From: Leptobacterium sp964389205
GTDB lineage: Bacteria; Bacteroidota; Bacteroidia; Flavobacteriales; Flavobacteriaceae
Reading direction: 5' to 3'
DNA: 20,027 nucleotides
NCBI GenBank assembly: GCA_964389205.1
Contig: CAYMDH010000055.1
Coordinates: 1-20,027 of the forward strand
How positions within the stretch are numbered: the stretch's first letter is position 1; each line of letters opens with the position of its first letter. Both the position numbers and the translations under genes were made by a program. This document shows, one piece after another, positions 16,381 to 20,027 of this stretch. The notes beneath the pieces are model-generated. The model was not told where the DNA came from. It worked only from the letters and a program-made list of their open reading frames with translations, and made no database searches.

Positions 16381-16581
16381 ATGGCCATTTTAAAAGTAAT
16401 AGAAGTTTTATCTAATTCAAATGATAGCTGGGAAGATGCTACTCGTAAAGCTGTAAAGCAAGCATCTAAATCTGTCAAAAATATACGATCTGTGTATGTA
16501 CAGGAACAAAGTGCTATTGTAGATGGTGATAATGTTACTGAATTTAGAGTGAATATAAAAATCACTTTTGAAGTAAGGTAA
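16381..16581 (+). CDS. Dodecin family protein
   Basis: This 66-residue protein matches the dodecin family over its full length: start KVIEVLSNSNDSWEDATRKAV, middle ASKSVKNIRSVYVQEQSA, and end EFRVNIKITFEVR, forming the beta-alpha-beta-beta fold that assembles into a hollow 12-mer. Classical dodecins store and quench flavins stacked on a tryptophan just after the helix. In my alignment that position is Ser37, and the only Trp (residue 22) is in the helix. Flavin binding is therefore doubtful, and the protein may be closer to the dodecins for which other roles such as calcium binding have been suggested. It ends with a strong terminator at 16603-16633. The family call is firm; the ligand is open. 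Confidence 0.93.
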   Translation: MAILKVIEVLSNSNDSWEDATRKAVKQASKSVKNIRSVYVQEQSAIVDGDNVTEFRVNIKITFEVR

Positions 16582-16602
16582 TTATTTCAAACGCATACGT
16601 TC

Positions 16603-16633
16603 AAAACGCTCTATATTAATGGAGCGTTTTTTT
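16603..16633 (+). terminator. Intrinsic terminator after the dodecin gene
   Basis: AAAACGCTC (16603-16611) pairs perfectly with GAGCGTTTT (16622-16630) around a loop of about 10 bases, followed by further T to 16633 (seven T in all). It lies 22 bases after the dodecin stop and 15 bases before the next start, so the downstream gene needs its own promoter or read-through. Confidence 0.9.
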
Positions 16634-16647
16634 ATATCTACAAGAAA

Positions 16648-18762
16648 ATGTATAAAAGACTTTTATTAATTTTATTGATAGTATTATTTATTGCTTGTGA
16701 AAGGGGAAACACAGAAGATATGACACATAAATACACCAACGATCTTATTCATGAAACAAGTCCTTATTTATTACAACATGCTCATAACCCTGTAAATTGG
16801 AAAAGTTGGAACAAAGACGTTTTAAAAGAAGCCAAAGATCAAAACAAACTAATTCTTATTAGTGTTGGTTACTCTTCATGTCATTGGTGTCATGTTATGG
16901 AACATGAAAGTTTTGAAGATCCAGAAGTTGCTGCTATTATGAATGCTAATTTCATTAACATTAAAGTAGATAGAGAAGAGCGGCCTGATGTAGATCAGGT
17001 ATACATGAATGCTGTACAATTAATGACTGGAAGTGGTGGATGGCCTATGAACGTTATTGCCTTACCAAATGGAAAACCTTTTTGGGGAGGCACCTACTTT
17101 AGAAAAGAAGAATGGGTAAGTTCATTAAAACAACTTGCAAAAATATATGAAGAGACTCCTGAGAGAGTCTTAGAATATACAGGAAAACTTGAAAAAGGCA
17201 TGCAAAATATTGATCAGGTAATTCCTAATAATGAAGATGCTTTATTTTCTAAAAATGATATCGATATTGCTTTGAGCAAATGGGCTCCTTTTTTTGACAC
17301 TGAAAAAGGTGGTTTAAATAGAGCTCCAAAATTTATGATGCCCAATAATTATCATTTTCTTCTTCGCTATGCTTATCAAAATAAAGATCAAAAATTGATG
17401 GATTATGTGAACCTTACACTTCACAAAATGGCTTATGGAGGAGTTTATGATCAAATTGGAGGTGGATTTTCTCGATACTCTGTAGATGACAAATGGCATG
17501 TCCCTCATTTTGAAAAAATGCTCTATGACAATGGTCAATTAGTTAGTTTGTATGCAGATGCTTATTTAATTTCTAAAAACATATTATATAAGGATATTGT
17601 ATATGAAACTTTAAATTTTGTAGAAAGAGAGTTAACAAGTGAAGAAGGGGCCTTTTATTCTTCATTAGATGCGGATAGTGATACTTCTGAAGGAGAATTA
17701 GAAGAAGGTGCTTTTTATGTGTGGAAAGAATCTTCACTAAAAACACTATTAAAAAACGATTTTCCTCTTTTTAAAGATTATTACAATATCAATGAGTACG
17801 GATATTGGGAACACGACAATTATGTACTCATACGAAAAGATAGTGATGCAGAAATTACAAAAAAATACAACATAACTCTTGAGCTACTAAAAGAGAAAAC
17901 TTTACATTGGAAATCATTATTATTAGATGAAAGAACGAAGCGTTCAAGACCAGGGTTAGATGACAAAACATTAACATCATGGAATGCATTAATGCTAAAA
18001 GGATATATAAATGCATATCAAACTTTTAATGAAAAACGATTTTTAGAAAGTGCATTAAAAAATGCTTCTTTTATTTTAAATAAACAACTGCGGAGTGATG
18101 GTGGGTTAAATCATAGTTATAAAAACAATAAAAGTACTATCAATGGATATCTTGAAGACTATGCAACCGTAATAGATGCTTTTATAACATTGTACGAAGC
18201 CACTCTAGATACAAAATGGCTTATTGTTGCCAGAAATCTGGTCAATTATTGTTTTGATAATTTTTATGACAACAATAGTAAAATGTTCTTTTTCACATCA
18301 AATAACGATGTTGCATTAGTAAGTAGAAGTATTGAAAAAACAGACAACGTAATTCCAGCTTCCAACTCTATCTTAGCCAAAAGTTTATTTAAAATTTCTC
18401 ATTATTATGGAGATAAAAAGTTTGCAGAAACTTCTGTTCAGATGCTAAATAATATGAAAAATGATGCATCTGAATATGGTTCTAGTCATTCTAACTGGTT
18501 AGATTTAATGTTAAATATAATAGGAGATTATTACGAAATAGCTATTACAGGGCCAGATGCATTAACTCTTATAAAAGAATTTAATAAAAGTTACATCCCT
18601 AATAAACTTATAGTAGGGAGTACTAAAAGTTCAACAATTTATTTATTAGAGAATAGATATGTAGAAAATAAAAATTTTATTTACGTTTGTGTAAATAACA
18701 GTTGTAAATTACCTGTTCAAAAGACGAAAGAAGCATTTAAATTAATTAATACAACTTTATGA
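16648..18762 (+). CDS. DUF255/YyaL-type thioredoxin-domain protein, predicted lipoprotein
   Basis: This 704-residue protein belongs to the YyaL / spermatogenesis-associated protein 20 family. The thioredoxin-like DUF255 domain (~25-190) shows the family hallmarks LIHETSPYLLQHAHNPVNW, the redox-type CxxC in SCHWCHVM (Cys78, Cys81), KVDREERPDVDQVYM, and GSGGWPMNVIALPNGKPFWGGTYF. The remaining ~500 residues form the six-hairpin glycosidase-like helical barrel (GGVYDQIGGGFSRYSVDDKWHVPHFEKMLYDN; LDADSDTSEGELEEGAFYVW; TSWNALML). The family's biochemical role is not established. Here a hydrophobic N-terminus (MYKRLLLILLIVLFIAC) ends at Cys17 like a lipoprotein signal, so an envelope location is predicted. 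Its stop overlaps the start of the DUF1304 gene by four bases (ATGA), so the two are co-translated. Confidence 0.93.
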   Translation: MYKRLLLILLIVLFIACERGNTEDMTHKYTNDLIHETSPYLLQHAHNPVNWKSWNKDVLKEAKDQNKLILISVGYSSCHWCHVMEHESFEDPEVAAIMNANFINIKVDREERPDVDQVYMNAVQLMTGSGGWPMNVIALPNGKPFWGGTYFRKEEWVSSLKQLAKIYEETPERVLEYTGKLEKGMQNIDQVIPNNEDALFSKNDIDIALSKWAPFFDTEKGGLNRAPKFMMPNNYHFLLRYAYQNKDQKLMDYVNLTLHKMAYGGVYDQIGGGFSRYSVDDKWHVPHFEKMLYDNGQLVSLYADAYLISKNILYKDIVYETLNFVERELTSEEGAFYSSLDADSDTSEGELEEGAFYVWKESSLKTLLKNDFPLFKDYYNINEYGYWEHDNYVLIRKDSDAEITKKYNITLELLKEKTLHWKSLLLDERTKRSRPGLDDKTLTSWNALMLKGYINAYQTFNEKRFLESALKNASFILNKQLRSDGGLNHSYKNNKSTINGYLEDYATVIDAFITLYEATLDTKWLIVARNLVNYCFDNFYDNNSKMFFFTSNNDVALVSRSIEKTDNVIPASNSILAKSLFKISHYYGDKKFAETSVQMLNNMKNDASEYGSSHSNWLDLMLNIIGDYYEIAITGPDALTLIKEFNKSYIPNKLIVGSTKSSTIYLLENRYVENKNFIYVCVNNSCKLPVQKTKEAFKLINTTL

Positions 18763-19148
18763 GGATAATTGAAACACTTTTAATTTGCTGTATTGCAATT
18801 GCACATATTTACTTTTTAATATTAGAAATGTTTCTTTGGACTCAACCAAAAGGAATTAAAACTTTTGGGCTAAAAACAAAAGAATTTGCACAAAAAACAA
18901 AAGTTTTAGGAGCAAATCAAGGATTGTACAACGGTTTTTTAGCTGCAGGTTTTATCTGGTCGCTATTTGAACCTAGTTCTGTATCTTCAATTGCTATACA
19001 AACATTTTTTTTGAGTTGCATTATAATCGCAGGTATTTATGGGGCTTATTCTATAAAAAAAGATAAAACTCTTTTATATACAATCTGTTCCTGCTATTAT
19101 TGCTATAATTTTAATTCATATATACTAAAAACTAAATATTTAAAATAA
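18759..19148 (+). CDS. DUF1304 family membrane protein, C-terminus altered by a probable frameshift
   Basis: This small integral membrane protein reads 129 residues as it stands. The first ~105 match the DUF1304 family (IAHIYFLILEMFLWTQPKGIKTFGL; VLGANQGLYNGFLAAGFIW; IQTFFLSCIIIAGIYGAYSIKKDKTLLY) with about four hydrophobic segments. The family is uncharacterised. After TLLY the frame turns into an unlikely Cys/Tyr-rich tail. The next frame, from 19081, reads QSVPAIIAIILIHIY and stops at 19126-19128, which is exactly the hydrophobic last helix expected of the family. One extra base or two missing bases in the TATATA-like stretch near 19077-19082 would explain this. The true protein is probably about 120 residues, ending at 19128. 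It overlaps the preceding gene by 4 bases and is followed closely by the MscS gene. Confidence 0.8.
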   Translation: MRIIETLLICCIAIAHIYFLILEMFLWTQPKGIKTFGLKTKEFAQKTKVLGANQGLYNGFLAAGFIWSLFEPSSVSSIAIQTFFLSCIIIAGIYGAYSIKKDKTLLYTICSCYYCYNFNSYILKTKYLK

Positions 19149-19153
19149 TTACT

Positions 19154-19967
19154 ATGGACATACAACCTTGGATAGACAAAGGAATTGAATTCATAACCAC
19201 TTTTGGACCAAAAGTGATTGGTGCTTTACTCATTTGGATCATTGGATCTTGGATCATTAAAAAGATAGTGAGAGGGATCGAACTTGTTATGAATAAAAAC
19301 AACTATGATGAGAGTTTAAAAAAGTTTTTATTGAGTTTATTAAGATGGGTCTTTAAAATACTTTTAATATTAGCTGTTCTAGGCACTATAGGGGTAGAAA
19401 CCACTTCTTTTGCTGCTATAATAGCTGCTGCTGGTTTAGCCATAGGCTTAGCATTACAAGGGTCATTAGCTAATTTTGCAGGAAGGTGTTCTTATTCTTA
19501 TTTTCAAGCCTTTTAAAATAGGAGACCTTATTGAAGCCCAAGGAGTTATTGGGGTCGTTAAAGAGATTGAAATTTTTACCACGAAATTGACTTCGCCTAC
19601 TAATCAATTAGTTATTATTCCAAATGGAACTCTTTCCAATGGGAATATTGTAAATTACTCGGCAGAGGGTAAATTAAGAATTGACCATGTATTTGGTATT
19701 GATTATGGATCAAATATAAAACAAGCAAAAGAAGTACTCCTCGAAATGATGATGAGCAACCCTAAGGTTCTTAAAGACCCTGCTCCAGCGGTCACCGTTT
19801 CTGAGTTAGCAGATAGTTCTGTGAATCTAGCGGTAAGGCCTTGGACTAATGTAGCAGATTATTGGGATGTGTACTTTGAAACCATTGAAGGAGCTAAAGA
19901 AGCACTAGATAAAGCAGGTATAGAAATACCATATCCACATCAAGTAGAGATTCAGAAAAAAGGATAA
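19154..19967 (+). pseudogene. MscS-family mechanosensitive ion channel, interrupted by a one-base frameshift
   Basis: The intact protein would be about 270 residues, normal for small-conductance mechanosensitive channels that vent solutes on hypo-osmotic shock. Frame one (from ATG 19154) gives helix 1 (~20-40), helix 2 (~63-85), and the pore helix AAAGLAIGLALQGSLANFAG, then shifts into a short wrong tail ending at 19516. The correct continuation GVLILIFKPFKIGDLIEAQG lies in the next frame from 19485 to the stop at 19965-19967, with the beta domain (IPNGTLSNGNIVNYS) and the C-terminal alpha/beta domain both intact. An extra A at 19483/19484 (GGAAGG instead of GGAGG) accounts for everything. 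There are no other lesions, so it is either a sequencing or assembly error or a very recent mutation. The break falls inside the pore-lining helix. Confidence 0.88.
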
Positions 19968-20027
19968 TTAATTTGAGACCTTTGCACTAAAATTTAATTT
20001 TTTTAAATAATTCGTATCTTGTTTCTT
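19968..20027. other. Right-edge intergenic stretch
   Basis: These 60 bases after the channel gene are AT-rich, with no good terminator. They contain GAGACCTTTGCAC (about 19975-19987) and TATCTTG (about 20015-20021), which resemble degenerate TAnnTTTG promoter boxes pointing right. A gene beginning outside the window may be served from here. Confidence 0.2.

Noticed and set aside
19975..19987. GAGACCTTTGCAC considered as the end of an insertion sequence
   Set aside because: There is no transposase, no partner inverted repeat and no target duplication in the window. A degenerate promoter is at least as likely.

Overview
The window looks like a chromosomal segment from a marine-type member of the Flavobacteriaceae (Bacteroidota). 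The evidence is the low GC content, the absence of Shine-Dalgarno sequences with A-rich leaders in front of start codons, and several TAnnTTTG-like promoter boxes. It also carries type IX secretion system (T9SS) substrates with the gliding-type 'type B' C-terminal domain, a PorP/SprF partner, and a NifU-like protein with a doubled N-terminal domain. The genus cannot be fixed from sequence reading alone. There is no rRNA, tRNA, CRISPR array or intact mobile element, and coding density is high.

Left part (1-6204, all genes on the minus strand). After a nearly empty 300-base edge that ends in an unusually long hairpin terminator come an RskA-like anti-sigma factor and its ECF sigma factor (overlapping stop and start), malonyl-CoA:ACP transacylase FabD, a gamma-class carbonic anhydrase-like hexapeptide protein, and a LytTR response regulator. 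The regulator's cognate LytS-type histidine kinase has a predicted periplasmic sensor made of a carboxypeptidase-regulatory-like domain plus TPRs.

Middle part (6392-15337). A plus-strand, exported von Willebrand A domain protein closes with a clear terminator. It is followed by a three-gene minus-strand cell-surface cluster: a 788-residue T9SS type B protein, a 1395-residue paralogue, and a PorP/SprF-type outer membrane protein that probably serves one or both of them. The paralogues share a choice-of-anchor L-type N-terminal region and the same C-terminal sorting domain. They differ mainly in the number of roughly 95-residue, two-cysteine, Asp-rich repeats between these ends (eight versus about two).

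Right part (15418-20027, all plus strand). An Nfu/NifU-type Fe-S scaffold is followed by a dodecin that lacks the flavin-stacking tryptophan and has its own terminator. Next is a run of closely spaced genes: a DUF255/YyaL-type thioredoxin-domain protein with a lipoprotein-like signal, a DUF1304 membrane protein, and an MscS-family mechanosensitive channel. Both of the last two carry an apparent frameshift, about 400 bases apart. This points either to local sequence error or to recent decay.

I found no clearly new biological system. The observations most worth checking are the repeat-array T9SS surface module, the paired frameshifts, the unusual periplasmic sensor of the kinase, and the predicted envelope location of the DUF255 protein.
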